64,000 nucleotides of DNA from Gammaproteobacteria bacterium (GTDB lineage Bacteria; Pseudomonadota; Gammaproteobacteria; Pseudomonadales; Alcanivoracaceae), in NCBI GenBank assembly GCA_018067045.1, contig JAGPVL010000037.1, positions 1-64,000 of the forward strand. Reading direction: 5' to 3'. Below are positions 18,601 through 33,600 of the stretch, piece after piece (position 1 is the stretch's first letter; each line of letters opens with the position of its first letter). The notes beneath the pieces were generated by a model. It saw only the letters and a program-made list of their open reading frames with translations. It was not told the DNA's origin and made no database searches. The position numbers were made by a program, and so were the translations under genes.

Positions 18601-21600
18601 CTCCTGAACACGATATATGACCGCGATGCCTGCTAGGTCGCCGTCCGCATCAAGCACCTCGACATCCCAAATGTTCGAGTAGAAATCTTGCGTCGTGTTG
18701 CCAGAGAAGGTAACGCTTTGTATTACTGGTGCCGACGGCTGGAGGTTCACCGGAATGTCAAGGTCCTGCTGACAACCAGCGGTATTCAACCGCACCTTAA
18801 TAGCGGTAGTGTCGTCGTACGCCTCGCGTATTTGGTCTGCAAAAAGACGATCAACTTCAACGTGAAAGAGGCCCGGTGCACCGAGGTAGGTCTGGGGCTG
18901 CTCAGAAAGCGGGTCTCCCTCGTCATCAAGGAAAATAAGTTGAGCATCTGCGTCGGCAACGCTGAGCCTGAGCGTCCAAGTATTGCCCTCACCCATATTC
19001 ATAACGAAACTGCCACCCTCTACAAGAAGCCAATCAGCACTGTCACGCATGAACCCGTCTTGGTTTTCATAACGAGTATTTCTAAACAACGCCCGATCAA
19101 TATCTGGAATTTCATGCAGTGCGGTATTCCTTGGCTGACCGCCATTCCAGTCTCCTGCATATATTGGGTTAAGAATATTAATAGGGTCCACCGGCAATGG
19201 CATGGCCGCATTAACTTGTTCAATCGATATCAGCGGACACTGTCCGTTCGTCTCAGTAACAGTCAGTACGCCAACGTCGATTGTTTGTGTTAACGGCTCA
19301 AGCCCTCCGCCACGGAATTCTTCGACATACACAGACAAGTGCTTACCGTCCATCCATGTTTGAGCAACAAGAGGGGTCTCAGTGCGTTGGTAGAATGAAC
19401 CTTCCGCACTATGGTCATGGATGAAGTTAACCTCTGCTATGCCAGACTCAGGTTTAACCGTCGCGGTGTTGTAGTGGAGCTGCAGCGTGGCGACTGCCAT
19501 GTCATTAGATTCCGTGCCTGATGAATAGTAGCTGCCGTCTTCTGCAGCTCCCGTATCGTCAGCCCTATCCGCCGAAATAATCAGAGCATATTGCCCTGGT
19601 AGCAATTGCACACACTCGCCACAATAGTCGAGCTCTGGCTCTGGAGTAGCGCCCACACCGCCCGAGTAACTCAGCGGCCAGCTAACCGACAATTCAGGGT
19701 CGTTGAGCGATAGTACTTCGATTTCAACGCCGCCTGCACGCAGCCTCTGCCAATTCGAAATTCGGAAATCAACAGATTGCGGCACTTCGCTCTCACCTAC
19801 TACTGAGAAAGCAAATGCCTGAGGAATGTAATCAAGCGTACTGCTGGCAACCACTTCAGGCCTTAAGCGAATATGGCTGCCGGACGTCGGCAACGTACTT
19901 GTACGTGCTTGAGCGACTGTTGGCCCCACAGATACGTCGTCCACCAAATACGTCATTCTGACGCTGTTGTGCGCGGCAGAAAGAACATCATAGGTATGAG
20001 GTATAACCTGCCCCGCCTCAACGCTCAATAATTCCAAATTGCCGAGCGACACCTGCGCTGGCAATGCATCCGCCACCGGAAGTTGACGGGTTATCGTCGT
20101 TACCTCTTCTGTTTCATAGTTATAGAAATCCACTTCAACAACGCCATCAAAGCTCAATGGCACGCCGGCTGGGAACGTAAACAGAAGTCCAAAGCTATAC
20201 GAATCCAACCACTCGATAGCCACGTCTTCATAACAATCAAGCTGAGCCTCAGCGCACTGCGACCCCGGTGGCGAAACAACTCTTCCGTCTACCCTTATTT
20301 CTCCTGGCGTGTTGGCATTCAGGTCGCCAGCAAGGAACAACTGCACCTGGGAGTACTCGGCCCCTCGGTAGATTACCTGCGGCGGGTTGGTACCGATCCT
20401 TAAATCAATAGGCGCCAACTCAGTAGACACTATCACTTGTGTCTGCGCGTTAATGCTCGGGTCGCCGTTCAGTTGGAACGTGACATCCGCTTCACCACCA
20501 GCAATAAGCGTTAACATTGCGCTCTCTGCAAGCACAACACTTTCGTCGCTGCTCGTCGCAGTAAGAATCTCAATGAGCGCAGGACCCGTGACTGAAACTT
20601 GCACGCCGTTGTGTTCGAACATAGCGTTAAGCGGAGCGACGTAAGGCGACTGATCAATGTTGAGTAGCAACTGCGTTGGCGCGCTCAATGCCGTGACATA
20701 CTGCGCATCAATCGCTGCATCAAATTGATCACGTGGGTCGCTACCGGACACCACTTCAACGTAATCTGACACGCCGTCGTTATCCCAGTCGCGCAGCGGC
20801 GGGACAAACACTTGGACAGCCATATCGGCGAAGACCAAGGGGTTCTCCAGCAAGGAAACACGCAGCGATGCTTCACCAATCCCGGTTGCAGAACCGCCGG
20901 TTTCGTTTGCAGCAACGATGTTTGCATCTGAACTGGTCACTGCAAACAATTCGCCCCAATCTAAATCAACCGCAGAGACTGTATCGACGTAACCATTGAC
21001 TTCAAACGTTAGCGTGATCGCCGGTGTAATTTGCTCACCATCTGTCAATAGATCAACACTGACTGACGCTGGAGTCAGCTCCATAGCGGTGACAAAGAAC
21101 GGATCGATAAAGCGGATCGCTGGATCGTTCGGGCTGCCGCCGGATAACGCTTCAATAAAGTCGCTAACGTTATCGCCATCGCTATCGATCGATGTTGGGC
21201 TGGTTTGATAGAGATTCACTTCGTCGCCATCACTCAAGCCATCGCCGTCGGTATCGGCAATCATCAACGAAGAACCGGCGACAATTTCTTCTGCATTGCT
21301 CAAGCCATCGCCGTCTAAATCTTCAGCGCCATCATCAATGCCATTGCCATCGGTGTCGGCAAGTAACGGACTGATGCCATCCGTCGCACCTTCAAGTTCA
21401 TTGCTCACGCCGTCGCCGTCATAGTCGCCTTCACGGGACAGCACGCGAATTTCTAGTCGGTTAGCGAAGAAGTATTCTTCAACCACCTCAGCCCAACCAC
21501 CGGCATAGGCAGGATCATAAAGATCTGGCAGATTGAATATTTCAACTAATCCTTCGTCGCTGTACCACGCCTTAGGGAAGGCAGATAACAAAGCACCGTC

Positions 21601-24600
21601 TTCCACACCTTCCAAACTCGGCAGAGTTATGCTCGGAGATAGCACATCGAGAGATTGTCCTGTCAGGGTTTCGTCATTAAAGCTCTGACGTAAATAGGCG
21701 GCGGCAATCGCACTAGGATCAAGGCCGTCGGCCAGCGTCAAACCGAGCGCTAAGGTTTCGTTTTCGAAACCGTAAAGTTCTTCAGGAACCGTGAGCTTCG
21801 CGGCTGCCGTACAGACGTTAAACTGCTGCGCCAATATGGCGTCGTTCTCCGTTACACCAACCAACGTCGACGCGCTCGTGTCGATAGCAATGCACTGGTT
21901 CGGCGGCAACGGTTGTTCAGAAGTGAATGCCAAATAGAAGTGCGTATTGAGTTCATTCTCCTGAACTGTTTCAAGCTGCCAAGTACCGGCGATGTCTTCA
22001 CCGTTCAGCTGGGCACTGATGCCAGCGTTCTGATCAACGGCAATCACTTCTTCGCTGAGCTTTAAACGCAGAACAGTGTCATCACTATTATTAATCGCTT
22101 TGTCGAATTCGCTTTCAACGATAACCGGGCGCTGCTTGCGGAACTCTAGCGACAGCGGTTCGACTTGTAGGCCATCGACACCCTGAATATTGGTAACGCT
22201 TAGGCTAACGGTCTCTGCAACATCAGAGGTAACGATAATATCTGTGGCGCCAGCGAGTACGTTGACTAATGCGTTTGCATCACCAGAAACACCGATGACG
22301 GCTTCACCGTCTACGCGGAGATTCACGCTGGCATCAACCGGCGCACCGGCATAGTCATAAACGCGGTTGCTGTAAACGTCTTCCACCGTCAGAGCAACGG
22401 TTGCGAGCTCTCTCGCTTCCAATACGGACTCTTCTGCTAACCAGCGATTGGTGAAGCTCTCTAGTGTCATCGCTAGGCGATATGGCGCCGCCGCAACCAC
22501 CTGAATCGGCAAGCTGTTTCGTGGAACTGCAGCGGTCGTAGTAAGCCCGTCGTGATCATATAAAACTGGCACAGGGGCTCCGCCCACGGACGCAATCGCC
22601 GATGCACTGTATAGCCCTGCCAACGTCGTCATGCGTATAGGCAAACTGTAGGCAGCGCTTTTCAGCGCTAATGTGACTTCTTGGCCGGCACTAAGATTCT
22701 GCACGGCAGCGTCGTTAATAAAGCCGAAATGGAAGCCGTTATACGGCAGCGACATTGTAAAGCTGCCGTCACCATGTACGACTGCCGCGTTACCACCGGC
22801 ATCTGTCGCAATGATGCTTAGGGCCAGCTGCTCGCCCGCTTCCATCAGCGGAACGTGAGACAACGTCACGGACGTCATTTCACCGGCAAGCACACGCATC
22901 GCAAGCGATGCTTTCGCCACATATTTGAAATCAATCAGTTCTGCCGTGACGACATAACGGCCGAGTTTCAAGCCGGTATTTGGCGTCCAAACTGCGGCGC
23001 CGTCCAAGCCCGAAGAAATGTCCGTTTGCTCAACCACATTGCCGCTTTCTGAAGCGGTGAGTGTCCACCTGACGGTTTGCAGTGCAACGGGGCGCTCGGC
23101 ATCGTCCAACACATCGACGCGATAACGTGCGGCAGTGCCGGCTTGGAACAAGCGCGGATTGCTCGCGCCGCCTTCATCATTAAAGCGTAAGGCATTTGGC
23201 ATGCGAGACAGTTGAACCGACCGCACAGAGCTATCTGACTGCTGACCTAAGTGGTCCACATAGCGAAGTTTGAAGTTGAAGGTATCACCGGACACATTCT
23301 CTTCCGGCAAGCGCCAGTTCAAGTTTTTCGACGCTTCGCCACTGGCCAATACATGGCTCGCGAGCACTGTATTGGTATCGGCGTTGATGACTGAAACGGT
23401 AGCCGGATCAAGCGCTTCATCGACCGCAGTCAGGTTTGTTAACGTCACTTTAAAGGCGTTGCCGTAAAAATCCGCGGCATGGTGAGAAACATTGGCGAGC
23501 GATATATCTGGCGCCTGGTCAACCACCACAGAGACTGTCTGATCTAGGCGGCCCACTTGACCAATATCATCAATTGCTTCAGCGCTCATGACGCCGGTAA
23601 TGGTGTTACCAATCCGGTTAGCGCGACGATCGCGGCCACTTACCGCTAGGGGTGCAACAACATTCTCAAAACCTGTATACGCGGCGCTGGCAACATCGAA
23701 TCCTTCCCAGCTAACGCGCAGAGAGCGCACGGCAACGTCATCACTGGCACTCGCACTGATAGCAAAAGGCGCTTGCTCAACAATACTGTCCGGCATAACC
23801 GCAAAGCTCGGCACAGGCAAGGTGTCTTGCACCACGGTATAAGAAACAGAGGCGTTGTTGGTATTGCCGGCGCGATCCGATGCTTCAAGTGTGTAGTTAA
23901 AAACTTCACCCGCTAAGGCCGTGCGTTCATTAAAGGTTAGATCGCCATCCGCAAAGGCTGCCGCGACAATCGTTCCGTTACGTCGTAATAACGCACTTTC
24001 GATACCGCTCTGCGCATCGCTGACGTTGACGCGCAAGGTAAAGGCATGCTTTTCAACAACACGACCCGGCGACACTTCAACATAAGGCTCGTCAACACTA
24101 AAGGCGGTGATTTGCGGCAGGCCTTCATCACGTACCCGCTCGATTCGAGTCGGTACCGATTCAGTGGTATTGCCAAACATGTCAATCGCACGAACCTTAA
24201 ACCAACGACCATTGTAAGAGTCGTCGTAGTCGCGATGAATAATGTACTGAGGGCCATAATGTTTGCCGTCAATCTGATACGCGCCTGCACTGTCCGTTGT
24301 TTCCGACAGGTAGAACTCCACTTGTTCTATCGGCAGGTTACTGTTGAGGACCTCTGCCCTTACCGATAACGGTTTCGGCATATGACTGACACCGGTCGGC
24401 TCGGTAATCACAACTCTGAAATCGTTTGCCGGCAGCTCTTCACCTTGAAGCAATACGCGTCGCACCACGGATGTTGAAACGCTGCCATCTTGTCGGCTAG
24501 CCTCGACTTCAATATCAAACGGCTGACCGTTGCGCAGGAAGCCCGGCACGGCAATTTCATCGGCAAATGGCGCCTGCGCGGACGCCGATACAACACGACC

Positions 24601-27600
24601 GTTAATCAAGTAATGAACGCTATCAATACCGAAGCTTTCGTTTAATGACAGCGCAATACGTTCGCCCTGTTGATAACTAAATCCTGGCGTCGGCATGCCC
24701 ATTGCGGCTTCACCCGAAGCACTGCCCTCGCCGACTTGGTAAAGACGCACGGCGCCGCCGTTCATCGCAACCGCTAACATCTGCCCTTCAACCGCCATTG
24801 CACGAACACGGGCAGGCATTGATAGGTCGCCCTGTGAAAGCACGGCTAACGTTTCTGGGTCCAAGGCAACAATATTGTTACTGCTACCGTCTCGCAGCGC
24901 CGCCCACACCCGACCATTACCAACGGCTAGTGCATCGACGGCACCGAGGCTTGCTTCGGTAACCACGTCAGCCAGTGACGTTAGATCTATCCGATGCAAT
25001 TCGGTATCTACAATAAAGTAGAGATAGTTTCCGTCTGTTTTCAGTGAGGAGATACCGTTTGCCGCAGCGCTATCCAACAACCGCGCTCGACGCACTTTAT
25101 GGGACACCATAGGTACCGCTAAACCACTCACGCGCTGAATACGATGACTCGCCGTGGCAAAATAAATGCTTTCGCCCTGCGTTGTCAGGCTAACAATATT
25201 GTCCCCCGGTATTGGGGTGTACTCACTCTGCTTCGACAAATCTTGCTTATCTCTAAGCAGTAGCGTGTCACCGGCCGCTGCAACCACATAACGCGGTGTC
25301 AGGGCGAGCTGTTGCGGGCGACGATTTTGCCCAAACGACAAGGTATCTATGACATCACGCGACACGCGATCAATGACTTGAACGGTGCCGGTGTCCGCCG
25401 CCAACATATATTCGTATGCTGAGTCGGCGACAACGTGATCAATCGTCAAAGAGAACGGTTGGCCAATTTGATTCAGACTCCAACCTTTGGATTCCAGTGA
25501 CATTCTCGACGCACCAGCAATAGAGCCTGCCAGTAAGAACTCGCCATTTTCAGCGGCGATATTGACCGTTGTATCCAGGGTTGCGGCCGATAGCATAAGC
25601 TGCGGCGCATTGTCTCGTTGCCACTGATACACCACGCCCCCCGTCCACAAACGATTGCCTTGTGTCACCAATGTGTCGTTAATTTGCGCAAGGGAATAGC
25701 GCCCCGTCAAGAAGAGTTCACCAACCTGTGCAGACTCTATAACGGCAATAGTCCCGTTAGCCGGTTCACTGATGAGGACATCGTCACCGACAAGCGTCAT
25801 CTGTGTGCCGTGTAAATCAAAGTCAACGCGACGAGCGCCGCGGGCATCGATTCGGATTAACGCGCCCTCGTCTGTGCTAACGAGATAACCATGCGGCAGA
25901 CGCAGTAGATCGGCGCCATTATCCACACCATAAAGTTGCGTAACGGCAGCAATATCGGTTGCCGTTAAGGTCCAGCGCGACAGGCCATTACTGGTTAGCA
26001 GTACAAGATCGTCACTCTCCAGTATCCAATCAATCACCTGCTCGCCAGCCAACGCATCGTGCAACGCCGCTTGCAGAGAAAGCTCTGGTGTTACCGCATT
26101 GCCGCTAACACGGAATGCTCGAGGCTCACCCGCTGCTTGTGCGAGCAGCAAATCTCCGTAACGCGTGAGCTTCGTTAATGTTTCCGTGATCGGTAAGGTA
26201 CCGGCAGATGCAAAACTTTCCGCGGGATCAATCACTTCAATAGACGTATTTTGCAACGCCACCAGTAACCGGTCGCCCAGTCGAATAACATCCGAAATAG
26301 GCGCATTAAAACGCCGCTGCACTTCGCCATTCGCGTCCAGTAAATCTCGATCGCTGACCAGCCAAGTATTGTCTACGTCCGGCAAAACAATGTCGGCGCT
26401 ATAAGCATTCAAACTCGCCCATTGATAACCTGGCAACACGGTAACCGCTGACGTGACGTTCTGAATAGCGCCTTGACCGTTATCTGCGCTCGCCTCAATC
26501 GAGAGTGCATTGGTGTCTGGCACGGTCAAAGTCACTTGTGTGGAACCGCTGGCGACAATGTTGTTCGCTGCGTCACGCACCAAAACGCGCGTGGTACCGG
26601 ACGGCAATGGCTCTTGCAGCGCGAGGCTGATTTCTGCGCCGCTGTATACGATAGGCGAGGTGTTCAGTACCGGTTGGGAAATCAAACGCTGCGGTATCAC
26701 CGTTACGCCGATATCGGTGTCTTTGTACTGCCAGCTATCACCGAAATAACTTCTGACTCTGAGCGTAAAGACTTCACGTTGCGACACGGAGGGGGCGCGC
26801 CAAGTAAGGTTCACAGCCTGACTGGCGACGCGACTTTGCTGAACCGTATTGCCGTTGAAATCAATAAGACTGACTTGTGCAAAACGGAATGCGCGCGCTT
26901 GCTGATCCTGTGTTGAGAAGCGAATAGCCATCTCATCACCCGCTGTAAAGAGCGCGTTATTTTGCGGTGTCGATAGAATGACAGAGATGTCGGTATTATC
27001 TGGCGCGATCAGCGTCCACGCCTGCAGCGGTATGGCGTTGCCATCAAACTCAACACGATGTGTTGCGCTACTCTCAGTTAAAGACTGTGACTGCCATCGC
27101 CACAGTGCTCCGTCTGCGCTTGCCATTGGGCCCGGTTGCGAGCCATCCGTGACAACACCTGAACGCACGCGCGCGCTAGCATCGAGTGCAACGTTTAACG
27201 GAACGGTGGCGCCTTGTGCAACCGTGTCGCCATTGCTCGGAATTACATTCGCAACCGTTGCATCCGCGACAAAACTTGGCAGCGACGTATTGACGTTATC
27301 GATGCGGCCATGCTGATGCAGCTGCACGTTAAGCACCGCTGCGCCTTGTAATGCACCCCAACTGATGACCCAACTGTCACGGCTGATGCGCTGCGCCATG
27401 ACCGCACGCGCGCCGTCCGTAAAGGCCGCTTCAACGTAACGTCCATCGGTACCGCTTAACGTAATCTCTACGCCCGCCACCGTTGCAGTAGCGCTCACGA
27501 GCGGCGCGTAGCTTCCGTGCTGACGATCAATCACTTGCTCGATTAGTGCACTATTTTCACTCGTCGAGTTCCATGACAGCATGGCGCCGGGCACCAGCTT

Positions 27601-30600
27601 AGCAAGGTCATGCTGTGCGCGTTGAATCCCGCGCAAGGCATCATTTTCAAACCACCACCACTGCGCCTGATTAGCCTGCGTTGCGGTAACGCGAATAATA
27701 TCGTCGTCGGTGGCCATAACGGCATCAATGTTGCCACTCACTTCAACGCTATGCAGTGCAGCCAACTCACCCGCGGCGTTTAACGTCAGAACGTCTAGAG
27801 CGCTATCTTGCCAAACATAAATTCGATCCGTCGTTGCCGTCATGCCCTGCGCATCCGCACGGGCAAACAACGCCACACGATAAACCTTCGGCACGTCACT
27901 GGTATCAACATCCAGCACTTGCAAGCCAGACGCCGTTAACAATAACAACGCGTCTCCCACGGTTGCGGTTGCTTTTACCGGCTCAGCAATGGTTAAACCT
28001 GCGCTGTCAATCCAGTCGCCTTGACTGAAGTGCCAGCTTTGAATCGTGGCACCAAGTTGTCGCCACACACGATCACCCTGCACCGCTATCGCATTGCCCG
28101 GCAGTGCACGCACAACAGGGGCTTGCCATTGAGACTCACCACGCTGCCAGCGATATGTGTTTTGCTGTTGGCCTTCGGTTACTTCTGCCAACAACGCGGT
28201 TCCAGAGAACGCTATATTTTCTAGCGCCACGTTAGTAGCGCTCCAGAAGACACCGCTTTCGTCGTGCAGTGCGGCGCCTGTCTCGCTGTTGACTGCCCAA
28301 ACAATACCGGCGGGCGTCCAAACGGCACCGACAACTTGCTCATCCGATGTCGCGCCCTGCCATAAAACATGCTGCGCGCCGGTAAAGTATGGCTGCTTGG
28401 TCAGTGTCGTCAGCGTGTTCGTTTCGTTACCGGAACGGTCACGTAGAAGTGCATCAATATCGACCGCGTCGCCAATGGCCGACAGCGGCTGCAATGCATT
28501 CAACCCTCGCATCGGCAACAGCAGCGGCGGCTGACCTTGTGGGTCGCTGAGCTCAACAGCAGAACTATCACTAAAGTCCGGCATATTGGTCGGCACATCA
28601 GCGACTATCGCCACGCCGGTACCGGCAAGCACGACGTCGTTCGGCGTTACGCTGAATGAAGGCGTTTCGGTTAGGCCGTCATCGGCGCGTACGTTAAGGA
28701 ATGCGTAGCTTTTTAATGTGCCAGACTGAAGCCGCGCTAGGACAACAATGTCTTCGCCCGTTGGCGGCAATTGCACCGGCACCAGAACGCGATCATCCGC
28801 ATCCGGCGAGCGCGTCACATTAATGCAGGCGGCGTCATCCGCCGGAATGCCACCGATATCTAAACAGAGTTTCGCGGATGTCACGCGCTGCAACGCCACT
28901 TCAAACGTTGTCTGTTCATTTTCGTAGAAAACAGCACCATTTCGCGGCGACAGTATCGCCACTTGCGGCGCACCTTCGCTCGGATCATAGGCACGCAAGC
29001 TCACGCTACGACTTGAGCTATTGCCGTTCGGATCGGTCGCACGCACCTGGACATCCACTTGCGGCGCTACGCCCTCAGCATAATCATCTTTACTGACGGT
29101 AAAACTGTAACGACGAATATCAGCAAGCGTTTCCCACGCACCACCATCACGACTGACTTCAACGGTTTCAATGCCGTACTTATCAAAGGCCTGAATAATA
29201 ATGTCGGTACGCTCATCAAAGGCGATGAAATCACCTTCTTGCGGCGATACGATCGACAGCGTCGGTGGCGTGCGATCTTTGTAAAGTGTGTAGGCCGTTT
29301 CAAAAGTACGCTGGCCAGTAAAGCCAAATGTCGTGTGTAAATACACAGGAATTTGAATCGACTCAGAGCCTTCTAGCCCTTCTGCAACATCCTTAATCTT
29401 TGGATTCAAGAAGCGTGTGCTGCCAGAACGTTGCGTGCCATCCGCACTGATCGTCATGCTTGTCAGCACGTCAATGGGCGCCGCGGCGGGCATGTCAGTC
29501 ACACGTAGTACGGCGCTATCGAGCATGTCGACATCACCAGACAAAACGTAATGCAAGGTCGCGCTAACGGATTCTTCAGGCTCGGCAGGGTCCGTGCTCA
29601 GCCCATCAAAATTAATTGCCGGATCGCGCAGACTGCCTTGGAAGCGCTGTTGTAACTCGTTGCCAGCTGTATCCCGAGCAATCAAACGAATATCGGCTAA
29701 CTGAAACGCCTCCGTCACATTCAGGGTGAAACGGGTCTCCTGAGAATCACGATCCCATCCGACGGATCGCTCCCCACCATAATTCTCTGGGTAATCACTG
29801 GCCAAACGATACTGGTACCGAACGTTAGCGTCGTAATTGTCCTCACCACTAACCACAAACTCATATTGACGGCCACGGGTCAGTTGCGTCGCAAGGTTGA
29901 GCGGCGCAGAAATAGCGCGGCCATCGGCACGCACTGCTGTGATCTGTAAGTTACGCGGCGGCAAGGTATCTGTGGACAGGAAGGTCGCAGGCACTTCACC
30001 GGCCGGAGATTGAACACTTCCGTAGAATTTCGCAGCGACTACATTTCCTGCGGCGTCACTGACACCCGTCATACGGAAACGATAACGGGCGTTGTGATTT
30101 AGGGCTGTACTATTCGCATTACGCACATGCCAAACGATTGGGGAGATTTGCACTAACTCAAACTGCGCAGAAATATCCGCTTCATCGGCACCGCTGTAAT
30201 CAAGGAACTCTTGGACAACTTGGAAGCCCGTCACCGTAATGGGTTCGTTTGCAATGATTTGCATCGGCTCGAGATAGCTCGGCTTCAGAACCTTTTCAAT
30301 AACCGGAGCCGTGTCATCGACAACGGTTAACCACTGAGACTCTTCGGCGTATACCTGCTCATTGGTCGAGCCACGAACGACCACGACTTGAAGCCGCTCG
30401 CCCGGTTCACCGCCACGAGATTGAATACGCAACGTCGAGGAATCAACGCGACTCGCAGTAACATTGCTACTGCTGAAGAGTTGCTGCTGCTTATCAACAC
30501 GCAACAAGTGGACGGCAATATCGCCATCGAAACCGGCACCTGAAATGGTAATACTGGTACTCGTGGTGTCGCTGACTTCGCTACCGTTCGCTTTGGCCGA

Positions 30601-33600
30601 CACCACCGAGTTAATGGCAACCGACTGCGTGACCACCAGCGATGCCGGCAGCACCACTTGCTCACCATTGACCAGTGTTGCAATAACCGAGGCAATACCC
30701 GGTTGACTAAATGTTGCGGCAAATGAAAGCGATGTCGCATCATCGGAAACGGTCCAATCCGCTGCTGTAAACGTCTGGCCATTAATCGACAGCGCTACCA
30801 CCGCATCTAAGCGCTGGCCAATCAATGTAAAGGTTTCAGCGCGGTCGGTGATTGTGCTCGACGGCGTCAACACGTCCAGTGATGCGTTATCAAAACCAAA
30901 CAACGGCGCGGCATCGATATACCATGGCATATCGAACTGCACCTCGGCGCCACGCACAGATGTGCTCGGTGTCGCGCCGAGAGCGACGTTATAACCCTCG
31001 CCCTGTACATAAGTATCACTGAATACACGGAAACGGATTTGATCGCCGACTTGCTGATTGTAACCTGCGATCGGCACGCCCGTAGAAGCAGGCATAACAT
31101 CCAGCATGACATTGCGCCATGCATCACCTGCACCGCTATAACGTGCAATCACTTCCTGGCCACTACCGTTAATCCGGACGGGCAATAGCTTCCAGAAATT
31201 ATCAATCGGTAATGTCGCGGCGTACAGAGTATCCCCCGACTGCCATTCAAATTGCGCGCCGTTAAACCGAACGGTTGCATCCGCCGATACCGTGCCGCGA
31301 ACGTCAGCAACATGACGCGACGCCATGACGTAATTGCCGCCATGCGGACCAACATCAACGATCGATGCTTTAGTGATACCCGCCGTCTTGCTTAGCACAG
31401 CCAATAGCTCACCATTAAGATCGGCGGAAAAAACACCCGGCACGCTCAAGATGCCTGCGCCCGCGAGCGGGTCACCGGCACGTAATCGGCGTGCATCTAT
31501 AACTTCTACTTCATTCTGGCTAGTCAACAACAAACGTTGATCACGTAAGGCAAAACCGGTAGGTCCTACAGACAGGTATGCAAAGCTAGACTGTATTTGC
31601 GTCGGCTCCGCGAACGACCTGAACTCAACCGCTTGATCGGTCAACAGGTAAACGCCATGCTCGTCCAACAACGCCGCCTGCAGCCCCGTTACAGGAACCG
31701 GCATGATCTCAACCGGTGATAAATTGCCTAGCCACAGTTTATTTCCGCCGCGCAGCACTAACGCGTTACCGGAAATATCAATGGTCTCAATATTGAGGCC
31801 ATCACTATTGACCCAACTATGTTGCAACAGCGGGTTTAGCGGATTGCTAATGCTGTAAACAAACAATTGCTTCAGAGATGTCAGCACGGCAACTTTATCG
31901 CCTTGCAACGCAACATCGATCGGTTTCTCACCGGCGCTCAGCACGCCCTCCATCGACATGACCGATAACAGCTGCGGCAGCCCACCGGCAGCCGTGCTAT
32001 GTAAGCTCCAACCTTTATCGCCGTAGAACAACAGCAGGTCGCCTTCACGCTTACTATACTTGCCTTTCAGTTGCGGACTCGCCACAAACTCCAACGCCAA
32101 GCGGCTATCAACATCTTTGTCCTGCTGATCAGAACGATTAGAGACACTGATCTCGACATTGCCAATAAGGTCTTCAGGCAAACGGAATGCGAAGCGGTTA
32201 TAACGCACCTGCGTTAATGACTGCGCCAGCTCACCCGCCACCAGTACCTTGGTATCTGGGCCGAACCCTGCGCCATCAATAGCAACCCAATCCGATTCGC
32301 CATAAGCAAAACGTATATCGCTGCCGTTCAAGGTATCGGTTGACGGATTCCACGCGCCAACAACGTCAATGCGCGGGTCAGTGATGTAGGTATAGGCACC
32401 GAGCTGTCGGTCTGTCAGCGCGCCGTTAGACACCGCAATCGCTACCGGTAAGTTCTCGACTGGCGCGGTTTCAATAGCCGGCGCCGTAAAGGTAATTTCG
32501 TTCGCGTTGAGCGCTATAAATTGATCGCTGGTAATGGTTTGGTCGCCCAGTTGCACGACGGTGGCCGCACTGAAACCGTTACCAAAGACAGACAGCGTAT
32601 TACCGCCACGCCAACTGCCACTCACCGGCGACAGTGTTTCAATGTGCGGACGCAACGCGCTATCGGCGACAAAACGGAAACGATAGTCATGACCCAGTTG
32701 AGCATGATGTAAATCGTGGACTGTTCCTAAAACACGAACTTGGTAACGCTTACCCGATTGATAATCATTGACCGGGACAAAACGTAACTGACTAGTGCCG
32801 CCAACCACCTGATGATGAACCGTACCGGCAATCGGTGCGCCATCAATCAACACTGATATTGCAGCAGGACCGTCTGCAGAGAACTGCAGCGGATCAAGCA
32901 AACGATTAAAGGTCAGCATTACTTGCTCATCACCGGCAAGCGTCGCCTCTGCTGTTGGCACTTGCCCGGTAATCATTAACAAATCATTTTCAATGGTGCT
33001 TAAGCCACCGCCAAGTTGATCGGCACCAGCAGCACTGTCCAAGGGATTCTCTACAGGCTCACCATCCACATAGGGGAAAGCACTACCGGCATACAAAGCA
33101 CGACCCGTTACGCGTAATGCGTTCACATCACCGGTCACGGCAAAGTAGTGGCGCATCTCTACGGGTTGAGAAAAATCATTGGCCAACCACGGCGCAATAT
33201 CGTACAGCTGCAAGTCACCTTGCCCCGCCGCCACATAAAGCGTTTGTGCCGATAGAGATAGAGCGCCCGCCGTTACCGTGCCATTGCGCAATAGGTACGT
33301 TAACGGCTGCTCAGCAGCAAACTGACCGCCACCGACACGGTCAAGTTCAAACACAACCAAAGAGCCGCGTTCGCCTGTCGACACGATCAATGAATCATTT
33401 ACAACCAACAGGTCGCGCGGACGGAAACGGTTACCCGCCGCATCCGCAGTTGCGATATCCGCCGTTACCCGATAATAGCCGCTGGACAGTTCAATCGCTT
33501 TCACACGGCGACCGATCTCCATGGTGAACCACAGGGTATCGTCTTCTAGGAAAAGTTTGCCTGGGGTGCCGCCGAGTTTGGTGCGGTCAATTTGATCCAG

